DNA of 64,000 nucleotides from Methylobacterium durans (GTDB lineage Bacteria > Pseudomonadota > Alphaproteobacteria > Rhizobiales > Beijerinckiaceae), in NCBI RefSeq assembly GCF_003173715.1, contig NZ_CP029550.1, forward strand, positions 2,170,001-2,234,000. The letters are read 5' to 3'. The position numbers and the translations under genes were made by a program. Shown here piece after piece: positions 1 through 8,446 of this stretch (the first letter of the stretch is position 1; each line of letters begins with the position of its first letter). A model generated the notes under the pieces. It did no database searches. It was not told the origin of the DNA and saw nothing but the letters and a program-made list of their open reading frames with translations.

Positions 1-558
1 ATGATCTGGCTGACCTGGTTCTTCGCGCTTCTCGGCTTCTACGGCCTGACCACGTGGCTCGGCGCCCTCCTGCAGGAGGCCGGCTACAGCGTCACCAAAT
101 CGGTCGTCTACACCATCCTGATCTCGCTGGCGGGCGTACCGGGCTTCATCACCTCGGCCATTCTCGTCGAGCGCTGGGGCCGCAAGCCGACCGCCGTCCT
201 GATGCTGCTCGGCAGCGCCGTGGCAGCCTACCTCTACGGTCACTCGCCCAGCTTCGAATGGCTCATCGCCTTCGGGCTGATGATGCAGTTCTTCCTGTTC
301 GGCATGTGGTCGGTGCTCTACGCCTACACACCGGAACTCTACCCGACCCGTGCCCGTGCGACCGGTGCCGGATGCGCCTCGGCCGTCGGCCGCGTCGGAT
401 CGCTCATCGGGCCCTACATTATCGGCATCATCCTGCCGTCACTGGGGCATGGCGGCGTCTTCGCGCTGGGTGCCGGCTCCTTCGTGATCGCGGCCTTGAG
501 CGTGGCCGTTCTCGGTATCGAGACGAAGGGTCAGTCGCTGGAGGCGATCTCCCGCTGA
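1..558 (+). CDS. MFS transporter, C-terminal half (cut by window edge)
   Basis: This is the C-terminal half of a major facilitator superfamily permease. It shows about six hydrophobic segments, a motif-A-like cytoplasmic loop (ERWGRKPT, about residues 57-64) and a PELYPTRARATGAG signature typical of sugar porter and aromatic acid:proton symporter branches. MFS permeases run to about 440 residues and only 185 are visible, so the gene almost certainly begins before base 1. The ATG at base 1 is then an internal methionine. The substrate cannot be read from this half. It lies on the same strand as the hydroxylase gene 113 nt downstream, so the two could be functionally linked. Confidence 0.85.
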   Translation: MIWLTWFFALLGFYGLTTWLGALLQEAGYSVTKSVVYTILISLAGVPGFITSAILVERWGRKPTAVLMLLGSAVAAYLYGHSPSFEWLIAFGLMMQFFLFGMWSVLYAYTPELYPTRARATGAGCASAVGRVGSLIGPYIIGIILPSLGHGGVFALGAGSFVIAALSVAVLGIETKGQSLEAISR

Positions 559-623
559 CGGACGGACCCGGCATCGCCGCGTCCGGATCATTGCGCGACG
601 CGCATGCCCTTTCGATTTGCAAT

Positions 624-635
624 CTGATATATCAG
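624..635. promoter_or_regulatory. perfect 12-bp palindrome, candidate GntR-type operator
   Basis: CTGATATATCAG is a perfect palindrome in the gap between the MFS gene and the fatty acid hydroxylase gene, 36 nt before the hydroxylase start. AT-rich palindromes of the form TGATATATCA are common targets of FadR/FCD-type GntR regulators, but no GntR gene is visible in the window. The position suggests control of the rightward set at 672-3380. Chance occurrence cannot be excluded, although such an AT-rich palindrome stands out here. Confidence 0.4.
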
Positions 636-671
636 TGGTATCCTAAGGGATCGAAGAAGGGAGGAGATGCC

Positions 672-1457
672 ATGGAACTCGCGATCACGAGCATGAGCGA
701 GCGCCAGCGTGCCTACCGAGCGAATTACCGCCAGCGGGTCGCGGGCTGGTACAACGGTGTCCTGCACATCGCGATCATCTACACGATCGGCTTGACCGCG
801 CTGTACATCTACATCTCGAACATCAAGTCGCCGGGCTGGGCCGAGCTGGCGACGGTCCCGGTCGTATTCCTGTTCTGCAATTTCTTCGAATGGTGGCTGC
901 ACCGCTACGTGATGCATCGCCCCTCGAAGAACCCGATCGCGCGCGCGGTCTACAATCGGCACACGCTTCAGCATCATCAGTTCTTCACCGACCATGAGAT
1001 GCGCTTTGCCGATCACAAGGATTACCGGGTGACGTTCTTCCCGCCCTACGCGCTCGCCACTTTCACGCTGATGTCGATCCCGGGCGCCATCGTGCTCGGA
1101 AAAGTGTTCACGCCGAATGTCGGCTGGCTGTTCATAGCCACCACGACGAGCATCTACCTGATCTACGAGTTCATGCATTTCTGCTGTCACGTCGAGGACA
1201 ACTGGTTCGTCCGCAACATGCCGTTCATCAACACGAACCGGCGGCACCACACCGCCCATCACGACCAGTCGATCATGATGGAGCGCAACATGAACCTCAC
1301 CTTCCCGATCATGGACTGGCTGTTCGGCACCTCCGACCTCAACCGCGGACTGATCGGCACGCTCTTCAACGGCTACGACACCCGCTTCGTGAAGACCGAC
1401 ATGCGCAAGACCGCCCGCACGCCGGGATCGCCGGAGGCGATGCAGGCGGCCGAGTAG
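672..1457 (+). CDS. sterol desaturase / fatty acid hydroxylase superfamily protein
   Basis: This 261-residue membrane protein belongs to the di-iron fatty acid hydroxylase/sterol desaturase superfamily. The histidine clusters are visible as HRYVMH, then HTLQHHQF, then HFCCH and finally RRHHTAHHD. They fit the HX3H, HX2-3HH and HX2HH iron-ligand pattern, and hydrophobic segments lie between them. The reaction is expected to be an O2-dependent hydroxylation or desaturation of a lipid-like substrate. The ATG at 672 was chosen because a GAGGAG ribosome site lies five bases before it; the reading frame is open further upstream but lacks a signal there. It starts a rightward series of five genes. 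The substrate is unknown. Confidence 0.85.
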   Translation: MELAITSMSERQRAYRANYRQRVAGWYNGVLHIAIIYTIGLTALYIYISNIKSPGWAELATVPVVFLFCNFFEWWLHRYVMHRPSKNPIARAVYNRHTLQHHQFFTDHEMRFADHKDYRVTFFPPYALATFTLMSIPGAIVLGKVFTPNVGWLFIATTTSIYLIYEFMHFCCHVEDNWFVRNMPFINTNRRHHTAHHDQSIMMERNMNLTFPIMDWLFGTSDLNRGLIGTLFNGYDTRFVKTDMRKTARTPGSPEAMQAAE

Positions 1458-1513
1458 GGCCGCAACCGACGCAATCGGGCGGCGACGCCGCCATCAATCC
1501 GCGGGAGGCAGGC

Positions 1514-1903
1514 ATGGATATGATCGAACCGAACGTGGCGGCCCTGCTCTGGTTCGCCCTCTTCGCGGGCGTAGCCAGCATCGGCTTCTACGTGCTCACG
1601 GGCGTGTTCCCGCTCGAGACCCGTCCCGACCTGAGAAGCCGTCCGCTCGGCTTGGCCCTGATCGCGGCCAACGTCGTGCTGCTGCTCGCCCTCGTCGGTG
1701 GCAGCATGGTCTACGGCGCGGCGCATTTGCGTTGGACGAGCCTCGTCATCGTGGCCGGGTTCGCGGTTCTGTTCGCACCGGGTCTGTTCAACGTCTGGCC
1801 GCAGCGCTGGCGGGACGGAATGGCCGGCCTCGCCATCGTTCTCACCAGCTTCGGCGTGTCACTCGGCCTGCTCCAGCATGTGGGCGCCGTCTTCAGTCTC
1901 TGA
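1514..1903 (+). CDS. small four-helix membrane protein of unknown function
   Basis: I do not recognise a family for this 129-residue protein. It is strongly hydrophobic with about four predicted membrane segments and short polar loops, including RPDLRSRP after helix 1 and WPQRWRDG before helix 4. A clear GGGAGG ribosome site precedes the ATG. The gene is 56 nt after the hydroxylase and 27 nt before the next small membrane protein, so cotranscription is likely. It may be a membrane partner of the hydroxylase, for example in electron supply or anchoring, but no heme- or iron-binding motif is evident. Confidence 0.7.
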   Translation: MDMIEPNVAALLWFALFAGVASIGFYVLTGVFPLETRPDLRSRPLGLALIAANVVLLLALVGGSMVYGAAHLRWTSLVIVAGFAVLFAPGLFNVWPQRWRDGMAGLAIVLTSFGVSLGLLQHVGAVFSL

Positions 1904-1930
1904 CAACGAGCCATTCTCGGGAGGGATTCG

Positions 1931-2149
1931 ATGCCGTTTCCGATCAAGTTCGGCCTGTCGGTCGCGGTCGCCTTGGCCGCGCTCGGGGGTTGGTTCTACA
2001 TGGGCTATCTCGGCCAGAGCGGCCCGCAATGGGCCGTGGCCTTCCTCGGCCCCTTCATGATCGTCAGCCTGTGGATCTTCCCGGAGGTGATGCGCACCCG
2101 CTCCGAGGGCCGCACGCCGCGCCACCAGCTGAAGGGGGCGCGCCCGTGA
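1931..2149 (+). CDS. 72-residue membrane protein of unknown function
   Basis: This is a very small protein with two hydrophobic segments (about residues 6-27 and 34-52) and a basic C-terminal tail. No family is recognised. The stop codon overlaps the GTG start of the next gene in a GTGA arrangement, which points to translational coupling. GGGAGG lies just upstream of the ATG. Together with the preceding four-helix protein it could form a small membrane complex, which is only an inference from position. Confidence 0.65.
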   Translation: MPFPIKFGLSVAVALAALGGWFYMGYLGQSGPQWAVAFLGPFMIVSLWIFPEVMRTRSEGRTPRHQLKGARP

Positions 2150-2442
2150 CCAAGCACTACGCAGGCGACCGCACCATCGACGGCATCGTCGTCACCGTCG
2201 ATGGCGAGCCGCTCGACGAGCACACGGACAGCAAGTGCTACACGCGCAACGGCTTCGAGTGGAGCTACGAGGGCCCTGAGCCCTCGCAGCTCGCCTACGC
2301 ACTGCTCGTCGATCATCTCGGCGACCCCGCACGGGCGGAGGGGCTTCAGCCGGCCTTCATGCGCAGCGTCGTGGCCAACTTCCAGAACGAGTGGGAGATG
2401 ACCTCGGCCGACATCGACCGGATCCTCGCGCGCCTCGCCTGA
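2146..2442 (+). CDS. DUF6166-like protein
   Basis: This is a 98-residue soluble protein starting with GTG inside the stop codon of the previous gene. The N-terminal YAGDRTIDG followed by FEWSYEGPEPSQLAYALL resembles the DUF6166 family as I remember it, a family without known function. The C-terminal part is helical and acidic. There is no signal peptide. Coupling to a membrane protein upstream and a PanB-like enzyme downstream suggests a shared pathway. The family assignment is from memory and should be treated as moderate. Confidence 0.65.
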   Translation: MTKHYAGDRTIDGIVVTVDGEPLDEHTDSKCYTRNGFEWSYEGPEPSQLAYALLVDHLGDPARAEGLQPAFMRSVVANFQNEWEMTSADIDRILARLA

Positions 2443-2480
2443 GGCCGCACGCCGCCGGCACCGAACAGCGAGGGGCTGAC

Positions 2481-3380
2481 ATGAGTGCGGATACCGGATC
2501 GGGCGCCGGCAAGGCCGGGCAGCGACCCGAGAAGCGGACCATTCTCGACATCCGCGCGGCGAAGCGGACGGGCGAGAAGATCGTCTACATGTCGGTCCCG
2601 GACTACACGTCGGCCCGCTGGGCGGAGATGGCCGGCGTCGACGTCGTCGTCGTCGGCGACAGCCTGGCGATGGTCGCTCACGGGCACGCCAGCACCATCC
2701 CGGCGACGATGGACATGATGATCCTGCACGCCCAGGCGGTGCGGCGCGGGGCACCGAGCACGTTCGTGCTCGGTTGCATGCCCTATCAGAGCTACAACAC
2801 CGTCGACCGGGCCCTCACCAACGCCACACGCTTCATGCAGGAGGCGCTCTGCGACGCAGTGAAGCCGCAGGGTGGCAGGAGCCAAGCCCACATCCTGAAG
2901 GCGCTCGTCGACGCAGGCATCCCGACCGCCTCGCATATCGGGCTGACGCCGCACACCATCGCGACCTTCGGCGGCTTCAAGATCCAGGGTCGCACCGCCG
3001 AAGCTGCGATGAAGATCCTCGAAGATGCGCTCGCCATCGAGGATGCCGGCTGCTTCATGCTGGAATTCGAGGCCGTTCCGGCGCCGATCGCGACGTTGAT
3101 CTCCGAGCAGCTCACGATTCCGACGATCGGAATCGGCGCGGGCGCCGGATGCGACGGCCAGATCCTGCTGGCCTACGACCTGCTCGGCGTGTTCACGGAC
3201 TTCAAGCCGAAGTTCACGAAGCGCTACGCCAACCTCACCGAGGTGGCGGTCGCGGGGATCCGCACGTACGTCGAGGAGGTGAAGGCCGTTGCCTTCCCGG
3301 ACGACGACCATTCCTATCGCGTCGATCCGGCCGAGTACGAGAAGTTCCTGTCTCTGGTGGAGCACCGCAGGCAGATCTGA
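2481..3380 (+). CDS. divergent 3-methyl-2-oxobutanoate hydroxymethyltransferase (PanB family)
   Basis: This 299-residue protein aligns along its length with PanB, the ketopantoate-forming enzyme of pantothenate synthesis and a TIM-barrel member of the PEP mutase/isocitrate lyase superfamily. Shared segments include VVVGDS, HAQAVRRGAP, GLTPHTI, GGFKIQGR and IPTIGIGAG. By hand alignment with the E. coli protein, Asp45 is kept (D60), Lys112 is kept (K128) and the catalytic Glu181 is kept (E197). The Mg ligand Asp84 is Cys99 and Glu114 is Gln130. An ordinary PanB should keep these, so a changed reaction or metal dependence is likely. Its neighbours (hydroxylase, small membrane proteins) also do not suggest pantothenate synthesis. 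The first 20 residues are an extra polar extension. Confidence 0.85.
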   Translation: MSADTGSGAGKAGQRPEKRTILDIRAAKRTGEKIVYMSVPDYTSARWAEMAGVDVVVVGDSLAMVAHGHASTIPATMDMMILHAQAVRRGAPSTFVLGCMPYQSYNTVDRALTNATRFMQEALCDAVKPQGGRSQAHILKALVDAGIPTASHIGLTPHTIATFGGFKIQGRTAEAAMKILEDALAIEDAGCFMLEFEAVPAPIATLISEQLTIPTIGIGAGAGCDGQILLAYDLLGVFTDFKPKFTKRYANLTEVAVAGIRTYVEEVKAVAFPDDDHSYRVDPAEYEKFLSLVEHRRQI

Positions 3381-3462
3381 CGCGCGAAGTCCGCTCCCGG
3401 ATCACTCGGCCTGCAGCGTGTCTGATTGCGAGGGCCTGGCGTCCCTCGAACCGGCATCGGCT

Positions 3463-3951
3463 TCAGCCGACGGCGATCGCCGTATCGGCCTTCACGCGGT
3501 CCAGAGCGATGTTGGTGCGGTAATAGTCGACGAGCTCGTTCTCGGCGAACAGGCTGCGTGTCAGCGCCTCGTAGCTGCGCATGTCGCGGCTGATGATGAC
3601 GAGCACGAAACTGATGCCGCCCGTCACGTAGTAGCATTGCTGCACTTCGGGCGTGGCGCGGAACAGCGCCTTCGCCGCATCCACTGTGGCGGCCCGCTCA
3701 TCGCGCAGGCGCACCTCCACCAGCGCGGTGATCGCAAGCGAGAGCGCTTCCGGCTCCACGATGGCGACGTTCCGGACGATGACGCCGGCCGCCTCCATGG
3801 CCGTGATCCGCCGCTGCACGGCTGCCGGTGACAGGTTTACCGCCTCGGCGATGACGCGCTGCGGCGTCTTGTTGTCCCGCTGGACGACGCGGAGGATCGC
3901 CAAGTCGAACGCATCGAGCGCGCGCGGGGGAATCGTACGCTTAGGGGCCAT
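3463..3951 (-). CDS. Lrp/AsnC family transcriptional regulator
   Basis: This 162-residue protein has an N-terminal winged helix with the AsnC pattern (LDAFDLAILRVVQRD, then NLSPAAVQRRITAMEAAGVI) and a C-terminal RAM ligand-binding domain with the typical VQQCYYVTGGISFVLVI strand. The ATG at 3951 gives the usual family length; an in-frame ATG at 3987 would add twelve residues. It is transcribed away from an EamA exporter with only 74 nt between the two starts. This is the common layout in which an Lrp-type protein senses an amino acid and controls the neighbouring exporter. Confidence 0.9.
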   Translation of the reverse strand: MAPKRTIPPRALDAFDLAILRVVQRDNKTPQRVIAEAVNLSPAAVQRRITAMEAAGVIVRNVAIVEPEALSLAITALVEVRLRDERAATVDAAKALFRATPEVQQCYYVTGGISFVLVIISRDMRSYEALTRSLFAENELVDYYRTNIALDRVKADTAIAVG

Positions 3952-4025
3952 GTGGCGAGTGAAAGTCTCGTTTCGCCCGCCAATCAAGAGCCCTCGGCTC
4001 GCCGGGGTGATGATATCCCTCGATC

Positions 4026-5015
4026 ATGCAGACGACGATCCGACTTGCCCCGGCCGGCAATGCGAGCCCGGCCGGCATCGTGTGCGGCGTGGGAGCCGGT
4101 GCTCTCTGGGGTCTCGTCTTCCTCGCGCCGGAACTGGCACGCGGCTTCCAGCCTCTGGACCTGACGATCGGGCGCTACTTGGCTTTCGGCGCCATCTCCG
4201 CATGCCTGATCGCGCCCCGGCTGCGCACGCTCCTGCCCAAGCTCGGTCGACGGGAATGGCTCGACCTCGCCTGGCTCTCCCTGGCCGGCAACACGGTCTA
4301 CTACATCCTGCTGTCCGCGGCCGTGCAGACCGGCGGCATTGCCATGACCTCGCTGGTCATCGGCTTCCTCCCGGTCGCCGTGACGATGATCGGCAGCCGG
4401 GATCGCGATGCAGTGCCGCTCCGCAGGCTCGCCCTCTCGCTCCTCTTCTGCATCGGTGGCGCGGTCTGCATCGGCTGGCACGCGATCGCTGCGCCGACTT
4501 CAGGCTCCCTGACGGCCCAAGCGACAGGACTTGTCTGCGCGGTCGGCGCCCTCGTCTCCTGGACGAGCTACGCCGTCGGCAACAGCCGCTGCCTCGCGCG
4601 GCTGGGCGGCATCTCCGTGCATGATTGGAACCTGCTGACCGGCCTCGTGACCGGCGCGCAGGCTGTCGTGCTCATCCCAGTCGCGCTCCTCGTCGGGACG
4701 GCGCATCACGGCTCCGCCGCCTGGGCATGGTTCGCCGGCCTATCGATCGGGGTTGCGATCCTGGCCTCGATCGCCGGCAACGCACTCTGGAACCGGATGA
4801 GCCGGCTGCTTCCTCTGACCCTCGTCGGTCAGATGATCCTGTTCGAGACGCTCTTCGCGCTGCTCTACGGCTTCCTGTGGGAGCAACGCCTGCCGCGACC
4901 GCTGGAGGTGGCGGCCTTCGCTCTCGTCGCGCTCAGCGTGGTGACCTGCATCGCCGCGCACCGGAAGCTGCCGCGAACCTCCAAGGGTGAGGTCGCCGTG
5001 GCGGTCCCGGTCTGA
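4026..5015 (+). CDS. EamA/DMT family transporter
   Basis: This 329-residue inner-membrane protein has about ten hydrophobic segments arranged as two EamA repeats. The first repeat begins near GAGALWGLVFLAPEL and the second near GLVCAVGALVSWTSYAV. Family members export amino acids or related metabolites in drug/metabolite transporter fashion. The neighbouring divergent Lrp/AsnC gene suggests an amino acid or analogue as substrate. The C-terminus is a short basic tail. No membrane segment appears to be missing. The next 250 nt have no convincing gene. Confidence 0.88.
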   Translation: MQTTIRLAPAGNASPAGIVCGVGAGALWGLVFLAPELARGFQPLDLTIGRYLAFGAISACLIAPRLRTLLPKLGRREWLDLAWLSLAGNTVYYILLSAAVQTGGIAMTSLVIGFLPVAVTMIGSRDRDAVPLRRLALSLLFCIGGAVCIGWHAIAAPTSGSLTAQATGLVCAVGALVSWTSYAVGNSRCLARLGGISVHDWNLLTGLVTGAQAVVLIPVALLVGTAHHGSAAWAWFAGLSIGVAILASIAGNALWNRMSRLLPLTLVGQMILFETLFALLYGFLWEQRLPRPLEVAAFALVALSVVTCIAAHRKLPRTSKGEVAVAVPV

Positions 5016-5267
5016 GATCGCAGCGGGCCGCGAGCTTCTATCGTCCCAGTCACGGACGACATCGGCGCGGGTGGCCCGGAGCAGATCTCCCGCATCGATC
5101 GGATCCAGCCGAGTTCCGCCATCCGGAGCGGGGGCAGGTTCGGAGCGTTGCCCGGAGCCGCCGGTCAGAATCGCCGATGACGGAGCGTGCTGTTTCGCGC
5201 GCGAGCCGGAGCATCCATGCGAGGGAGCGCTCAAGCTGCGTTCGCCCCAACGCGTCCGCGCGGCGCT

Positions 5268-6557
5268 CTAGCCGAGGGTCGCGAGCGCCGCCGCGAGATC
5301 GGCCACCAGGTCGTCGGGATGCTCGATCCCAAGCGAGACCCGGATCGTCGCGTCCGTCACGCCCAGGCGATCACGCAGCGCCTTCGGCACGCCCGAATGG
5401 GTCGTCGAGGCCGGGTGACTGGCGAGCGATTCCGTGCCGCCGAGGCTGACAGCCAGTTTGAACAATTGCAGCGCGTTGAGGACCCGGAAGGCTTCCGCCT
5501 CGCCGCCGACGACGTCGAAGGAGAAGGTCGAGCCTGGCGCCGCGCATTGCTCGGCATAGACGCGGGCCTGATCCGAACCCGGCACGAGGTGAGCGAGATG
5601 GTGAAGGCGCGACACCTTCGGGTGCTCGGCCAACATCCGGGCGACGATCTCGCCATTGCGGTTGGCGGCGCTCATCCGCAGCGACAAGGTTTCGAGCGAG
5701 CGCCCGAGCATCCAGCAGGAATGCGGATCAAGTCCGGTCCCGATCGCCGAACGCAGCATCCGCACCGTCTTGATCCGCGTTGCCGTGCCGAGAGCGGCAC
5801 CGGCGACCAGATCCGAATGGCCACCGACATACTTCGTCAGCGAGTAGACCGAGATCTCGGCGCCGTGGCGCAGGGGGTGCTGGAAGAGCGGGCCGAGCAG
5901 GGTGTTGTCGCAGACCACCACCGGGGCCTCGCCGCCCTGACGGGCGCCGATCTCGTCGGCGACGGCGCGGATCAGCCCGAGATCGACGAGGGTGTTGAGC
6001 GGGTTCGAGGGGGTCTCGATCATGATGACGCTGACCCGCCCCGCCTCGGCGGCACGGTCTGCTGCGGCGCGCACGCTCGCCGGATCGATCCCATCGGCGA
6101 AGCCGATCGGCACGATTCCGAACCCTGCCAGGGTCTTGGCGATCAGCGTCTCGGTGCCGCCGTAGAGCGGCTGCGAATGCAGGATCACGTCGCCAGGCCG
6201 CGCGAAGGCCAGGATCGTGGTGGCGATCGCCGACATGCCGGAGGAGAAGACCAGCCCCGCCTCGGCTCCCTCGAACACGGCCAGCCGATCCTCGACGATC
6301 TCGCTGTTGGGATGATTGAAGCGCGAGTAGACCAGTCCGGCCGCCTCGCCGGCCGGCGGTTCACGGCGCCCCGAGACATAGTCGAAGAAGGCCTTGCCGT
6401 GCTCGGCCGAGGTGAAGACGAAGGTCGAGGTGAGGAAGACCGGCGGCTTCACGGCGCCTTCGGACAAGGCTGGATCGTAGCCGTAGCCGAGCATCAGGGT
6501 CTCGGGATGGAGCGGGCGGCCGCCCAAGGACTTCTTGTGATAGCGATTGTCGGACAT
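5268..6557 (-). CDS. cystathionine gamma-synthase family PLP-dependent enzyme
   Basis: This 429-residue protein is a Cys/Met-metabolism PLP enzyme of fold type I. The Schiff-base lysine sits in [14 protein letters not shown], the GMSAI loop and the YSRFNHPN motif are present, and IETPSNP follows. Such enzymes do gamma-replacement or gamma/beta-elimination on homoserine esters or cystathionine, so the exact reaction (MetB, MetZ or a lyase) cannot be fixed here. The ATG at 6557 directly precedes the family start; upstream in-frame codons have no family similarity. It is followed upstream by an aldo/keto reductase on the same strand with a 133-nt gap. Confidence 0.88.
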   Translation of the reverse strand: MSDNRYHKKSLGGRPLHPETLMLGYGYDPALSEGAVKPPVFLTSTFVFTSAEHGKAFFDYVSGRREPPAGEAAGLVYSRFNHPNSEIVEDRLAVFEGAEAGLVFSSGMSAIATTILAFARPGDVILHSQPLYGGTETLIAKTLAGFGIVPIGFADGIDPASVRAAADRAAEAGRVSVIMIETPSNPLNTLVDLGLIRAVADEIGARQGGEAPVVVCDNTLLGPLFQHPLRHGAEISVYSLTKYVGGHSDLVAGAALGTATRIKTVRMLRSAIGTGLDPHSCWMLGRSLETLSLRMSAANRNGEIVARMLAEHPKVSRLHHLAHLVPGSDQARVYAEQCAAPGSTFSFDVVGGEAEAFRVLNALQLFKLAVSLGGTESLASHPASTTHSGVPKALRDRLGVTDATIRVSLGIEHPDDLVADLAAALATLG

Positions 6558-6690
6558 TCGGGCCTCGCTCGGACAGGGCGCCAGTCCGGAGCCTAACGGT
6601 CGGATCGCTCTTCGCGTCCGGTCTCTCGAACGCGGGAGCATCGCATAGGCCGCACCCGATGCTTGGCGCGAACAGACGGCACGGCCCGTC

Positions 6691-7722
6691 TCACCAGATG
6701 GTCGGCTTCGGGTTGCGCTCGTCGAAGCCCTTCTGGTGCCAGTAGGGATAGATCGGCGTCTCCTGGCTCGCCGCGTCCAGCCGTGCAACCTGCTCGGGTG
6801 TCAGCGTCCAGCCGAGCGCGCCGAGATTCTGCTTCAGCTGGTCCTCCGTGCGGGCACCGATCAGGACGTTGCACACGGTCGGCCGGGTCAGCAGCCAGTT
6901 CAGCGCGACCTGCGCCATGGTTCTGCCGGTCTCGTCCGCCACCGCCTCGAGGACATCGAGCACGCCGAACAGGTAAGCGTCGGAAACCCGTGGCCCGCCC
7001 CGCGCGCCGCCCGCCGCGATGCGCCCGCGCTGCGATGCCTGGCCGCGGCGGATCTCGCCGGTGAGCCGCCCCCAGCCGAGCGGGCTCCACACCATCAGGC
7101 CGATGCCCTGATCGAGCCCGAGCGGCATCAGTTCCCACTCGTAGTGCCGCCCGATCAGCGAATAATAGCCCTGGTAGGCGACGTAGCGCGCGAGCCCGTA
7201 GCGCTCGGAGGTGGCGAGCGCCTTCATGAGCTGCCAGCCGGAGAAGTTCGAGGCGCCGATATAGCCGATCTTGCCCGCGCGGATGAGGTCGTCGAGCGCC
7301 CGCAGCGTCTCCTCGACCGGGGTCAGCGCGTCGAAGCCGTGCATGAAGTAGACGTCGATGTGGTCGGTGCCGAGCCGCCTCAGGCTGGCCTCGCAGGCGC
7401 GCGTCAGGTGATAGCGCGAGGAGCCGACGCCGTTGGCATCCTCGCCGCAGCGGAACGTCGCCTTGGTGGAGATCAGCGCGCGGTGCCGCCGGCCCTTGAG
7501 CGCTTGGCCGAGGATCTCCTCCGCGGCGCCATCCGAGTACATGTCGGCCGTGTCGAAGAAGTTGGCACCCGCCTCGAGGCAGAGATCGACGAGACGCTCC
7601 GCCTCGGCGGCATCCGTTCGCCCCCAGCGCTCGAAGAACGGGCCGACGCCGCCGAAGGTCGCCGTCCCGAAGCCGAGGACGGGCACCTTCAGCCCGGATC
7701 GCCCAAACTGCCGATGCTCCAT
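6691..7722 (-). CDS. aldo/keto reductase
   Basis: This 343-residue (alpha/beta)8-barrel oxidoreductase carries the NADPH-dependent aldo/keto reductase tetrad: Asp and Tyr in [14 protein letters not shown], Lys in LISTKATF and His in VYFMHGFD. The C-terminal cofactor region contains [15 protein letters not shown]. The start at 7722 ([19 protein letters not shown]) matches the conserved N-terminus. Substrates are probably aldehydes or ketones, as usual for this family, and nothing nearby narrows them down. Confidence 0.92.
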   Translation of the reverse strand: MEHRQFGRSGLKVPVLGFGTATFGGVGPFFERWGRTDAAEAERLVDLCLEAGANFFDTADMYSDGAAEEILGQALKGRRHRALISTKATFRCGEDANGVGSSRYHLTRACEASLRRLGTDHIDVYFMHGFDALTPVEETLRALDDLIRAGKIGYIGASNFSGWQLMKALATSERYGLARYVAYQGYYSLIGRHYEWELMPLGLDQGIGLMVWSPLGWGRLTGEIRRGQASQRGRIAAGGARGGPRVSDAYLFGVLDVLEAVADETGRTMAQVALNWLLTRPTVCNVLIGARTEDQLKQNLGALGWTLTPEQVARLDAASQETPIYPYWHQKGFDERNPKPTIW

Positions 7723-7963
7723 GCAAGCCTCCGCTTGAGCTCTTCCGTTTCCGTCCCTGGAGCAACGACGTCCGACACTCGGTTTCGTAGCATGCCCAGG
7801 AGCGGACAGTCTGCAGAGGTCTGACGCCGGTGCATTCCGGTCGGCCGGCATCGATCAGCAGCACGCGCATGCGCGACCTCGCGCAGGCGCGGAGATCCGG
7901 ACGCAGGAGGGGGCATGCTCGCGCTCTGGACCAGCGCGCGAGAAGCGGCCTGTGCGCCCCGCG

Positions 7964-8284
7964 TCAGGGCCGCGTCAGGAAGCCGATCGGCTCGCGGGCC
8001 GGCTGGCCGAGCCAGAGCAGGATCGCACCGAGGCCAAGCCCCAGGAGCGAGGCCGGCGCCAGCGTCAGCGGCAGCACCAGCACCTGCCACAGCCAGGGCG
8101 CGACCCCTTCGACCGTCGCCTGCAGGGCGCTCGCCTTGTCCTTGAACAGGGTGAAGATGAGATCGCTCAGCGGCGTGATCCGCAGGCCGTTGTTCGCGAT
8201 CGAGCGGGCGCCGTCATAGACCAGGGCGACGAAGCCGCCGGCGAGGAGGAGGTAGCCGAGGAAGCGGAGCAGGAAGCGGAACAT
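7964..8284 (-). CDS. small membrane protein, PetM-like annotation family
   Basis: This 106-residue protein has an N-terminal membrane helix (LRFLGYLLLAGGFVALV), a conserved-looking middle (DGARSIANNGLRITPLSDL) and a second hydrophobic region near the C-terminus ending in a short basic tail. Similar Hyphomicrobiales proteins are sometimes labelled PetM family of cytochrome b6f complex subunit 7, a name that probably has no functional meaning in a non-photosynthetic context. I give it from memory only. It is divergent from the HAD phosphatase gene. Confidence 0.65.
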   Translation of the reverse strand: MFRFLLRFLGYLLLAGGFVALVYDGARSIANNGLRITPLSDLIFTLFKDKASALQATVEGVAPWLWQVLVLPLTLAPASLLGLGLGAILLWLGQPAREPIGFLTRP

Positions 8285-8446
8285 CGCGCGTCTTCGACCT
8301 CGGGCCCCATGGCGCGGCCCGCAGGGACCGCCCTCGGCGGTGGAGTAGGGGCGCGGCCGCCCCTGCGCAAGCGACGATGGGACCGATTGCCCCCTCGGTA
8401 CCGCCGTGCCACAGGGCGCCCGAGGCTCAGCGGAGGGGTTCTGCGC

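Noticed and set aside
5050..5250. Short ORFs on both strands between the EamA gene and the PLP enzyme gene
   Set aside because: Composition is Arg/Ser/Pro-rich as expected for out-of-frame high-GC sequence; no ribosome site or domain was seen.
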